From Candidatus Omnitrophota bacterium (GTDB taxonomy: Bacteria; Omnitrophota; Omnitrophia; Omnitrophales; Danuiimicrobiaceae): a stretch of 12,269 bases of DNA. The stretch is from the NCBI GenBank assembly GCA_016206815.1, contig JACQQT010000038.1, positions 1 to 12,269 of the forward strand, in the 5' to 3' direction. A program made the translations under genes and the position numbers. The notes beneath the pieces were generated by a model. The model worked only from the letters and a program-made list of their open reading frames with translations, was not told where the DNA came from and did no database searches. Shown piece by piece: positions 6,548-12,269 of this stretch; the first letter of the stretch is position 1, and the number at the start of each line of letters is the position of its first letter.

Positions 6548-7336
6548 TCACAGAGACCGAATAAAGGAATCTTGAAACTGGTTGAACTCCTCTGTTTTTT
6601 TAAATTCGTCAAGAACCGAATTTGCCTTCGCGTAACTTTCTTCCCGCCCTAAGAAAACGACGTATCGCGGGATTCGCTGCTGGGGTGATAGCATCCGTTG
6701 ATAGAAGGCGTCAAATTTTCTACCCATCAATTTCTGTGTTAACGCTTTGGCATCCTCTTCGCGTTGATAAATGCAGACTTGGACGGCATAGTAGTTTGGC
6801 TGAGGTGCCGTAACGGTTGAGGTTGAAGTTTGGGCCGAGGTTACCGGTGCCGGCGGCGTTATGTTCTTAAACGGCGCCACCGCAGGCGCTGAGGTCGGTT
6901 CACGTTTTACAACCGTTTGCTTTTCTTCTTGTTTGAGCTCGGTAACGACAGACGCCGAAACAACGTTTTTCTGACTTAAAGTTTCCTGCAACGCAAATTG
7001 TTTTTTTGAAAGTCTAACCGACAAAATTTGAAGCAGAACCCCCAGAGCGATGAAAGCACCAATCGCGATCGTGGCATATCCCCATGGAATTTTTTTTGCG
7101 ACTCGAGACGTAGCACCCAAAACCTTAACGGAAATGTCTTTGGTCAGATGGGCGGAAGGCAATGATTTTCGTACACGGGGAATTTCAAGTTGAGGAGAAA
7201 TCGCAGGTACTGTCTTCCCGCCTGCTTCAGGCGCTCCTTCGCGATGATAACGCCCGTACAAACGTTTCTGGATGTCCTTCTCATTCAGCGTTTTTGGCGA
7301 AGCTGGTTCTGATTTTTTCGAAAAAAATTTCACCAT
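6548..7336 (-). CDS. SPOR-domain membrane protein
   Basis: A bitopic protein of 262 residues (268 if the ATG at 7354 is used). A cytosolic N-terminal part of ~80 residues rich in basic residues is followed by a transmembrane helix (GYATIAIGAFIALGVLLQIL), a Pro/Ala/Thr-rich periplasmic linker, and a C-terminal SPOR domain of about 80 residues starting at NYYAVQVCIYQ and including RYVVFLGREES. SPOR domains bind glycan strands lacking stem peptides at division sites, so the likely role is in cell division or cell wall remodelling. The start is uncertain: AGAGG lies 3 nt before the ATG at 7336 and 6 nt before a GTG at 7333, while the ATG at 7354 has no Shine-Dalgarno. It leads the run PilZ - yajQ. 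Confidence 0.82.
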   Translation of the reverse strand: MVKFFSKKSEPASPKTLNEKDIQKRLYGRYHREGAPEAGGKTVPAISPQLEIPRVRKSLPSAHLTKDISVKVLGATSRVAKKIPWGYATIAIGAFIALGVLLQILSVRLSKKQFALQETLSQKNVVSASVVTELKQEEKQTVVKREPTSAPAVAPFKNITPPAPVTSAQTSTSTVTAPQPNYYAVQVCIYQREEDAKALTQKLMGRKFDAFYQRMLSPQQRIPRYVVFLGREESYAKANSVLDEFKKTEEFNQFQDSFIRSL

Positions 7337-7386
7337 GAACCTCTTAGATTCCATGAATTTGTGTTAAGTGTCCGGCTAGAAATTAA

Positions 7387-7422
7387 TACCGTCTCAGATT
7401 TATCTTTTGTGGGAAGACGGTA
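7387..7422. repeat. Perfect 8-bp inverted repeat in the gap before the SPOR gene
   Basis: TACCGTCT (7387-7394) and its reverse complement AGACGGTA (7415-7422) flank a 20-nt centre. It lies in the 121-nt gap between the acetyltransferase stop and the SPOR start, followed by TTAATTT on the transcribed strand. It could be a weak terminator for the acetyltransferase gene or an operator for the SPOR-PilZ-yajQ operon. The long loop and the absence of a real U-tract argue against an efficient terminator. Confidence 0.35.
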
Positions 7423-7457
7423 CTGTACACATTCCCAATTTGAATTGTCATGCTGTA

Positions 7458-7958
7458 CTAGGAAGACACCTTGTGCGAAGGTGCAGCGGCTGCTTCTCCC
7501 TTTAAAAATAAGGCGAACTTCAACAGCTTAATGGCACCCACCTCAAGCTTCGCCCTCGGGAGAAATCCTCTTCTTTCACATAAATGAACTGCATTTTCCA
7601 TGGTCGATGTGGTTTTGAAAATGACCTCATCGTATCCGACTTCACGACAAAACTCGATCGCCCGATCCAATAATTGACTCCCGATTCGTTTTCCGCGGCA
7701 GCCGGAATCCACAAAAAAACGTCTCAGCATGGCCGTTCTTTTATCCTCCTGCTTGACGCCGATCGTGCCGACGATCTTTCCGTCTGTCACCGCTACAAAA
7801 AAAGCCTCTCCTAATTTGCCGTAAGAACTGCCGATTTCGTCCAGGTCATCCACCGGAAAGCTGGAGCTTTCTTTCGGAAACTCCTCGCCCATGATTCTCA
7901 CAATCAGATTGCGGGCTGCGTTCTGATCGTTCGGATGGCACTTGCGAATGGTTAGCAT
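7458..7958 (-). CDS. GNAT family N-acetyltransferase
   Basis: A 166-residue single-domain GNAT protein that would transfer acetyl from acetyl-CoA to an amine; the substrate is unknown. Visible features in order: beta1 MLTIRKCHPNDQ, beta strands AFFVAVTDGKIVGTIGV, then MLRRFFVDSGCRGKRIG, the motif A pyrophosphate loop, where RGKRIG has Arg in place of the second glycine of the usual RGxGxG/A, followed by SQLLDRAIEFC, and the C-terminal HLCERRGF that closes many GNAT folds. The start is set at ATG 7958, where the GNAT fold begins; the same frame stays open for 35 more codons, but that stretch is very basic and overlaps the end of the small basic protein gene. It follows that gene by 25 nt, so the two are probably co-transcribed. 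Confidence 0.85.
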   Translation of the reverse strand: MLTIRKCHPNDQNAARNLIVRIMGEEFPKESSSFPVDDLDEIGSSYGKLGEAFFVAVTDGKIVGTIGVKQEDKRTAMLRRFFVDSGCRGKRIGSQLLDRAIEFCREVGYDEVIFKTTSTMENAVHLCERRGFLPRAKLEVGAIKLLKFALFLKGEAAAAPSHKVSS

Positions 7959-7983
7959 GCTGAGGAATGCTGCACTTTTGCGA

Positions 7984-8283
7984 TTACTTTGTTTTTCCTT
8001 TTTCGGGTGATGCCTTCGCCGAGGCTTTCGGGGCAGCTTCCGGCTTTGCCTGTGGAACCGCACCCGCCGCGCCGCCTTCCGTCCCCGCCGTCTCTTCCGC
8101 CTTATCCGCCTTTGCCTTCTTCACTTTGAGCTTGATCAGCTTAAGTTTGGGAAGTTTATAAACAGACTGGCGGTCATTCCACTTTTCGTTGGTCTGGAGG
8201 GTGCGAACTCTCTCATGCCGCTTTAAGACATTTCGGTGTTTCGTTCCCACAGAGGCATTTTTTAAACTTGAATGTTGTGTCAT
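7984..8283 (-). CDS. Small basic protein of the PVC-group family, with Ala/Lys-rich tail
   Basis: A 99-residue protein. Residues 1-46 (MTQHSSLKNASVGTKHRNVL, then KRHERVRTLQ, EKWNDRQSVYKLPKLKL) match what I recall as the small basic protein family of Chlamydiae, Verrucomicrobia and relatives (TIGR04137), usually only about 45-70 residues. The charge suggests RNA or ribosome association, but its role is not established to my knowledge. Residues ~47-99 are a low-complexity tail of Lys, Ala, Glu and Pro, longer than in the typical member. The start ATG at 8283 has AAGGA at 7 nt and a TATAAT-type promoter close by, so it is probably strongly expressed. It is the main basis for placing the organism in the PVC group. 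Confidence 0.8.
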   Translation of the reverse strand: MTQHSSLKNASVGTKHRNVLKRHERVRTLQTNEKWNDRQSVYKLPKLKLIKLKVKKAKADKAEETAGTEGGAAGAVPQAKPEAAPKASAKASPEKGKTK

Positions 8284-8305
8284 TTCCGGATCCTTTCAAG
8301 GCTAT

Positions 8306-8333
8306 ATTATACTGATCTTTTGAAATTTTTCTA
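8306..8333 (-). promoter_or_regulatory. Sigma70-type promoter for the small basic protein
   Basis: On the minus strand a perfect TATAAT (8306-8311) is preceded by a 16-nt spacer and TAGAAA (8328-8333, 4 of 6 of the -35 consensus). Transcription would begin near 8299, about 16 nt before the ATG at 8283, with the AAGGA ribosome site in between. The 90-nt gap has no clear terminator for the SPOR gene before it. Confidence 0.6.
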
Positions 8334-8373
8334 CGAAAAATTAGAGGGATCTAACCGGGGATGGCAGAAGCGT

Positions 8374-9024
8374 TTAACGAACCACCGGCCGAATATAAGC
8401 ATCGGGATAGCGGCCCGTTTCACGTAATTGCTTCAGAAAATCTTTTGCTTGCCTCGTGCTCTCAAAATAATTTGCACAAACCTGAAAATACCGGCCGCTC
8501 GGGATCACAAACCCGTTGTGCCCCTTTGCCTTGAGACGGTCGATTTCCCGGCTGGCCATCTTTTCATCCACATAGGTAACCAGCTGAACGGTATACCGCT
8601 CCGAATTCGACAGATCGACCAGTGGAAAGCCTTGGGTTTGTTTTGGAACGTGGATGGTGACCTCTTGAGAAGTTTCTGCTTGAGGCGTCATCACCTTTGA
8701 CTCTGCTGCCGGCTCCTGGTTCACCATTAAAACAGCTTCCATTTGACGACCCCTAACCGCTATCGGGGTTTCGGAAGCGGGAATAGTTTCCGATCGCTCG
8801 GAAACCAGGTTTTGGACCTGTTTTTCCATCGTCCGCTTTCCGCGTTCTACGCCAAAGCAGTAAACTAAAGCAACCGCTACGACACATGCAAGGCTCGCAA
8901 GCAATAATTGATCAAGTGTCAGCGTGATTTGATGGCGTCTCAGGAAGGATTTACCTTTGCCGGAATCGATAGCGTTAAAACTGTAACTTGAACCTTCTTC
9001 GCGGAACAATTCGCCTTGAACCAT
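8374..9024 (-). CDS. SPOR-domain membrane protein, lepB-linked
   Basis: A 216-residue bitopic protein. After ~36 cytosolic residues there is a transmembrane helix (about 38-58, LDQLLLASLACVVAVALVYC), then a linker of ~80 residues, and a C-terminal SPOR domain from ~142 (SERYTVQLVTYVDEKMASRE, ending YPDAYIRPVV). The SPOR fold is typical, with a VQL-type first strand and the GRYFQVCANYFES strand-turn. The likely role is peptidoglycan binding at the septum or envelope. It has the same layout as the SPOR protein at 6548 but little identity outside the domain. An AGAGG lies 4 nt before the ATG, and this ribosome site falls inside a 10-bp inverted repeat. It is 63 nt downstream of lepB and may be co-transcribed with it. 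Confidence 0.85.
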   Translation of the reverse strand: MVQGELFREEGSSYSFNAIDSGKGKSFLRRHQITLTLDQLLLASLACVVAVALVYCFGVERGKRTMEKQVQNLVSERSETIPASETPIAVRGRQMEAVLMVNQEPAAESKVMTPQAETSQEVTIHVPKQTQGFPLVDLSNSERYTVQLVTYVDEKMASREIDRLKAKGHNGFVIPSGRYFQVCANYFESTRQAKDFLKQLRETGRYPDAYIRPVVR

Positions 9025-9030
9025 GCTGCC

Positions 9031-9064
9031 TCTGCCGTTGGATGTTTATATAATCAACGGCAGA
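9031..9064. repeat. Perfect 10-bp inverted repeat at the SPOR gene ribosome-binding region
   Basis: TCTGCCGTTG (9031-9040) and CAACGGCAGA (9055-9064) are exact reverse complements around a 14-nt AT-rich loop. It lies between lepB and the SPOR gene. On the transcribed strand its 3' arm ends in CAGA, directly joined to GG and the start codon seven nucleotides later, so a hairpin would cover part of the AGAGG ribosome site. There is no U-tract after it. It may control translation of the SPOR protein, serve as a processing site that separates it from lepB, or be an operator. Confidence 0.5.
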
Positions 9065-9087
9065 TTTCCGAAAAAATTAAATACTTT

Positions 9088-9732
9088 TTAATCAACAAAG
9101 CCTAAACGATCGAGCGGCCAAAAAATTAAAAACGCCCGTCCGATCAAATCGGACCTTGGCACAAAACCCCAGTTTCGGCTGTCGTTTGAATGGGCGCTAT
9201 TGTCACCCAAAACGAAAAAGGTGCCCGGCGGAACCTTGATGATCGCCCCTTCTTGGCCGTAATGCCAGTCGTTTCGATTGTAATAATAGCGCCTTGCAAT
9301 GACTTCAGGCTCCGTGATCGGCTTGCCGTCGACCCAAATGGCACCGTCCCGGATTTCAACTTCTTCTCCCCCGAAAGCAATGAGACGCTTCACGAAATCC
9401 AGCTTTGGATTTTCCGGATACTTAAAGACAATCACATCTCCCCGTTGAGGCGGATGAAAGCGGTAACTAATTTTATCTACAAAGATCCGGTCACCCTCCA
9501 AAAGCGTATCCCGCATGGAACCGGTCGGAATTTTATAAGGCCCTACCAAAAAAGTCCGGACGAAAACGGCGATCACTGCGGCGATCAGGAAAGGCTCGCC
9601 CCAGTCCTTCCACATGCGCTTCAGCCGCTGTTTAGGATCAGTGCGCAATGCCAGCCATTCCGTATAAAGTCGCTTGCGAAATATCATGACCACGGCCAAC
9701 ACAATGAAAGAACCCACTATCCACATTTGCAT
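9088..9732 (-). CDS. lepB: Signal peptidase I
   Basis: The type I signal peptidase that removes signal peptides from exported proteins; an inner-membrane serine protease with a Ser-Lys dyad. Of its 214 residues, two N-terminal hydrophobic segments (about 4-18 and 47-63) are followed by the catalytic domain outside the membrane. The nucleophile is Ser72 in IPTGSMRDTL (box B) and the general base Lys115 in DFVKRLIAFGGE (box D). Box E is GDNSAHSNDSRNWGFVP, and box C is DRIFVDKISYRF. The length and two-helix N-terminus are as in typical Gram-negative-type enzymes without a large insert. The ATG overlaps the lepA stop by one base (TAATG), implying translational coupling, and the lepA-lepB pair is a widespread arrangement. 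Confidence 0.96.
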   Translation of the reverse strand: MQMWIVGSFIVLAVVMIFRKRLYTEWLALRTDPKQRLKRMWKDWGEPFLIAAVIAVFVRTFLVGPYKIPTGSMRDTLLEGDRIFVDKISYRFHPPQRGDVIVFKYPENPKLDFVKRLIAFGGEEVEIRDGAIWVDGKPITEPEVIARRYYYNRNDWHYGQEGAIIKVPPGTFFVLGDNSAHSNDSRNWGFVPRSDLIGRAFLIFWPLDRLGFVD

Positions 9733-11513
9733 TAGTCCACCTGAAGAATCGACATGAACGCTTCCTGCGGCAAATCAATCTGCCCGATCCGTTTCATTTT
9801 CTTCTTTCCTTCCTTTTGTTTCTCCCATAATTTTCGTTTTCTTGTGATGTCACCGCCGTAACATTTCGCAGTCACGTTTTTGCCCAACGGCCGCAACGAA
9901 TCACGGGCGATAATTTTGGAACCGACCGCCGCCTGAATCACGACTTCAAACAGCTGCCGCGGAATCACATCCTTCAGCCTTTCTACCAACGAACGCCCGC
10001 GGACATACGCCTTTTCCCGGACGGTAATAAGCGAAAGCGCATCCACCGGCTTTCCGTTAATGAGAATATCCATCCGCACCAGTTTGGAAGCCTGAAACCC
10101 GATAAATTCGTAATTGAGCGATCCATAACCGCTGGTAATGGATTTGATTTTATCATAAAAATCCAGCACGATTTCGGCAAACGGAATTTGATAGGTCAAC
10201 ATCGCACGAGTGGCGTCAATATATTCGGTGCTGACGTAAATTCCGCGCCGGTCCTGGCATAATTTCATGATTGCACCCAGCGACTGTGCCGGAATTAAAA
10301 TTCGTGCGTCAATATACGGTTCTTCAAACGAGCGGATATGGTTCGGCGTTGGAAGCTTGGTCGGATTATCCAAAAGGAGCTCGGTCTCATCCGTCTTAAT
10401 GATCCGATACACGACATTCGGTGCGGTCACCAGCAAGGTCAAATCAAATTCACGTTCAAGGCGCTCCCGAATAATGTCCATATGAAGCAGCCCCAGAAAT
10501 CCCGTCCGAAAGCCAAACCCCAGTGAGGCAGAGCTTTCCGCTTCATACACAAAGGAGGAGTCGTTCAGCTTGAGCTTCGATAATGCATCCCGCAGTTGAT
10601 CATAATCTTTGGCATTCACCGGATAAAGCCCGCAGAAAACCATGGGTTTGACGGGCTCGTAACCGGGCAAAGGCTCCTTTGCCGGTAATTCAGCCAGCGT
10701 GACGGTATCACCGATTCGAACGTGTGAAACGTCTTTGACGTTGGCAATCAGATAACCTACCTCGCCCACCCCAAGTTCTGAAACCGGCTTCTCGTGCGGT
10801 GTGAAAACACCGAGGATTTCAACTTCATAACTGCAACCGGTCTGCATGAATTTGATTCGATCGCCTTGCTTGACACATCCGTCTATACAACGAATATAAG
10901 TGATTACGCCTTTGTAAGGATCGTAACGAGAATCAAAAATGAGGGCTTTGAGCGGTCTTTTTACGTTTCCTTTCGGATGCGGAATCCGTTCAATGACCGC
11001 ATCCAAAATCGTGTGAATGCCTTCCCCTTTTTTCGCACTCACACTCAAAATCTCGGTTTCCTGGATGTGAAGCATGTGTGCAATTTCAGTACGGACGCGC
11101 GGAATGTCGGCATTGGGTAGATCCGTTTTGGTAATCACGGGAATCACCGGCAAATGGCGTTTCTTGGCAAGATAATAATTGGTGACGGTTTGGGCCTCGA
11201 CCCCCTGCGCCGCATCTACGAGCAACAGCACGCCTTCGCACGCCGCCAAACTTTTTGACACCTCATACGTGAAATCAACGTGGCCCGGCGTATCGATCAG
11301 ATTTAAAAAATAATCCCGGTAACAAATCCGGACGGCTCTCGCCTTAATCGTGATGCCGCGTTCGCGTTCCAATTCCATGTCATCCAGGAATTGATCATGG
11401 AACTCGCGGGGTGAAATCGCTTTTGTGTCCAGCAGAAAACGGTCCGCGAGAGTCGATTTTCCGTGGTCAATGTGGGCGATGATCGAAAAATTCCGAAGGC
11501 GAGTTAAATCCAT
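9732..11513 (-). CDS. lepA: Elongation factor 4 (LepA), back-translocating GTPase
   Basis: A ribosome-associated GTPase, proposed to rescue or remodel stalled ribosomes and aid translation. The 593 residues are full length. GTPase motifs: G1 AHIDHGKS (13-20), G2 threonine in RGITI, G3 DTPGHVD (74-80), G4 TKTD (128-131) and G5 SAK (159-161). Further family segments are VGEVGYLIANVKDVSHVRIG, PMVFCGLYPVNAKDYDQLRD, the SASLGFGFRTGFLGLLHMDI block that defines LepA, and the C-terminal domain ending KQKEGKKKMKRIGQIDLPQE. The G4 motif has Thr for the usual Asn (NKxD), as in SRP-type GTPases. It starts 11 nt after rpe without a visible Shine-Dalgarno, which suggests coupled translation, and overlaps lepB at its end. 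Confidence 0.97.
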   Translation of the reverse strand: MDLTRLRNFSIIAHIDHGKSTLADRFLLDTKAISPREFHDQFLDDMELERERGITIKARAVRICYRDYFLNLIDTPGHVDFTYEVSKSLAACEGVLLLVDAAQGVEAQTVTNYYLAKKRHLPVIPVITKTDLPNADIPRVRTEIAHMLHIQETEILSVSAKKGEGIHTILDAVIERIPHPKGNVKRPLKALIFDSRYDPYKGVITYIRCIDGCVKQGDRIKFMQTGCSYEVEILGVFTPHEKPVSELGVGEVGYLIANVKDVSHVRIGDTVTLAELPAKEPLPGYEPVKPMVFCGLYPVNAKDYDQLRDALSKLKLNDSSFVYEAESSASLGFGFRTGFLGLLHMDIIRERLEREFDLTLLVTAPNVVYRIIKTDETELLLDNPTKLPTPNHIRSFEEPYIDARILIPAQSLGAIMKLCQDRRGIYVSTEYIDATRAMLTYQIPFAEIVLDFYDKIKSITSGYGSLNYEFIGFQASKLVRMDILINGKPVDALSLITVREKAYVRGRSLVERLKDVIPRQLFEVVIQAAVGSKIIARDSLRPLGKNVTAKCYGGDITRKRKLWEKQKEGKKKMKRIGQIDLPQEAFMSILQVD

Positions 11514-11524
11514 AAGAGAGGCAT

Positions 11525-12175
11525 CTATGAAATCGCGTCCCGCAATTTGTTAAGGTAAGCTTTGCGGTTACGTTCTTTGAAAATGGCGGATCCGGCTACG
11601 AAAACATCGGCTCCGGCTTGAGCGGCCTGGCGGGCGGTTTCTACATTGATTCCTCCGTCGATCGAAATGTAACCGGAAAATTTGGAACGTAAGGACCTCA
11701 CTTTATCGAGCATTTCCGGCATAAAGACCTGCCCGCCGAAACCCGGCTCTACCGTCATCACCAAAATTAAATCAACGGAGCTCAGGTACGGTTCAAGCGC
11801 CGCGACATCCGTCTTGGGCCTGATCGAAATTCCGGCTTTCGCTCCCCGTGATTTAATTTCTTTGAGTGTGCCGGAAACATCCTGACAGGCCTCCACGTGA
11901 ATCGTCATCCAGTCCGACCCCGCCTCTCGAAAATCTCCGATGTAGCGAATCGGCTCCTCGATCATCAAATGAACATCCAACGGAAGCCGGGTTGCTTTCC
12001 GAATCCACCGAATCACCGGAGGCCCAATCGTTAAATTAGGAACAAAATGTCCGTCCATCACATCCACGTGAATCCAATCACAGCCGCCTTGGTCGACCTC
12101 CGCGATTTCATCGGCGAGCCGGCCAAAGTCGGCGGACAGAATACTCGGCGCAATCAATTTCTTTTTCAGGGACAT
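11525..12175 (-). CDS. rpe: Ribulose-phosphate 3-epimerase
   Basis: Interconverts D-ribulose 5-phosphate and D-xylulose 5-phosphate in the pentose phosphate pathway; a cytosolic TIM barrel that uses a divalent metal. With the ATG at 12175 it has 216 residues, the usual length. Visible: SILSADFGRL, the metal and catalytic residues His36 and Asp38 in HVDVMDGHFVPN, His69 in DVHLM, VMTVEPGFGGQ, and Asp173 in DGGIN, with AGSAIF near the C-terminus for phosphate binding. A GTG six bases further upstream (12181) is in frame, but GGAG lies 5 nt before the ATG, favouring it. The start overlaps the 3' end of the previous gene by 10 nt, and lepA follows after 11 nt, so these form one operon. Confidence 0.96.
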   Translation of the reverse strand: MSLKKKLIAPSILSADFGRLADEIAEVDQGGCDWIHVDVMDGHFVPNLTIGPPVIRWIRKATRLPLDVHLMIEEPIRYIGDFREAGSDWMTIHVEACQDVSGTLKEIKSRGAKAGISIRPKTDVAALEPYLSSVDLILVMTVEPGFGGQVFMPEMLDKVRSLRSKFSGYISIDGGINVETARQAAQAGADVFVAGSAIFKERNRKAYLNKLRDAIS

Positions 12176-12269
12176 AGACACTCCACTTTGATCTTCTTTT
12201 CATAGGTTGCATCCAACGGGCCGATCAGCGACAAATGAACTCCGCCGGTCTTAAAAAACCGACCGGCAA
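12166..12269 (-). CDS. C-terminal end of an unidentified protein
   Basis: The last 33 codons of a gene that enters from the right edge. The visible residues are AGRFFKTGGVHLSLIGPL then DATYEKKIKVECLCP, ending in TGA at 12166-12168. The other two minus-strand frames here have stops. The end overlaps the rpe start by 10 nt, consistent with a real upstream operon gene. I do not recognise the family from this tail. Confidence 0.55.
   Translation of the reverse strand, partial: AGRFFKTGGVHLSLIGPLDATYEKKIKVECLCP

Noticed and set aside
7959..8063. 35-codon N-terminal extension of the GNAT protein
   Set aside because: It is very basic, overlaps the small basic protein gene, and the GNAT fold starts at the ATG at 7958.
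9190..9735. 181-codon plus-strand reading frame
   Set aside because: It lies antisense to lepB, whose catalytic motifs are intact; the translation is rich in His, Pro and Arg with no family resemblance.
10794..11120. Plus-strand 108-codon frame opposite lepA
   Set aside because: Fully antisense to a well-conserved lepA region; no supporting motif.
1..12269. Mobile elements, CRISPR arrays, tRNA or rRNA genes
   Set aside because: No transposase-like frames, no regularly spaced repeats and no tRNA-like or rRNA segments were seen; gene order is housekeeping-like throughout.

Overview
The window is 12.3 kb of compact bacterial chromosome, and every gene I can support lies on the minus strand. 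In transcription order (right to left) the genes are: the tail of an unidentified gene, rpe, lepA, lepB, a SPOR-domain protein, a small basic protein, a GNAT acetyltransferase, a second SPOR-domain protein, a PilZ protein, yajQ, a small frameshifted gene, a second PilZ protein, glpK, a cyclic-nucleotide-domain/patatin fusion, a membrane-anchored coiled-coil protein, and the start of an acyl-CoA synthetase that runs off the left edge. There are no tRNAs, rRNAs, insertion sequences or CRISPR repeats, and nothing looks recently transferred.

The best taxonomic clue is the gene at 7984-8283. Its first ~46 residues match, from memory, the small basic protein family of the Planctomycetes-Verrucomicrobia-Chlamydiae (PVC) group. 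Together with moderate GC, rpe-lepA-lepB clustering, PilZ/YajQ proteins and two SPOR proteins, this suggests an uncultured PVC-type bacterium, possibly Omnitrophota. That placement is inference.

Right block (about 9.0-12.27 kb): carbohydrate and translation housekeeping plus secretion. rpe overlaps the gene before it, lepA follows rpe by 11 nt, and lepB overlaps lepA in TAATG. A SPOR protein follows after a 10-bp inverted repeat that covers its ribosome-binding region. Middle block (about 5.2-8.3 kb): the small basic protein has its own sigma70-like promoter and is followed by GNAT. Then comes a tight run SPOR - PilZ - yajQ - small frameshifted gene. Left block (1-5.4 kb): an extended -10 promoter precedes a leader with a hairpin, then PilZ, glpK and the patatin fusion. 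A second promoter candidate starts the coiled-coil/acyl-CoA synthetase pair.

Two themes stand out. One is cyclic-di-GMP: two PilZ proteins and YajQ lie within 1.7 kb. The other is lipid turnover: a patatin hydrolase, glycerol kinase and acyl-CoA synthetase could together release and activate fatty acids and recover glycerol. The most checkable oddity is a one-base frameshift at 5493-5495 that splits a small STI1-like gene. I did not find a clearly new defence or mobile system here.
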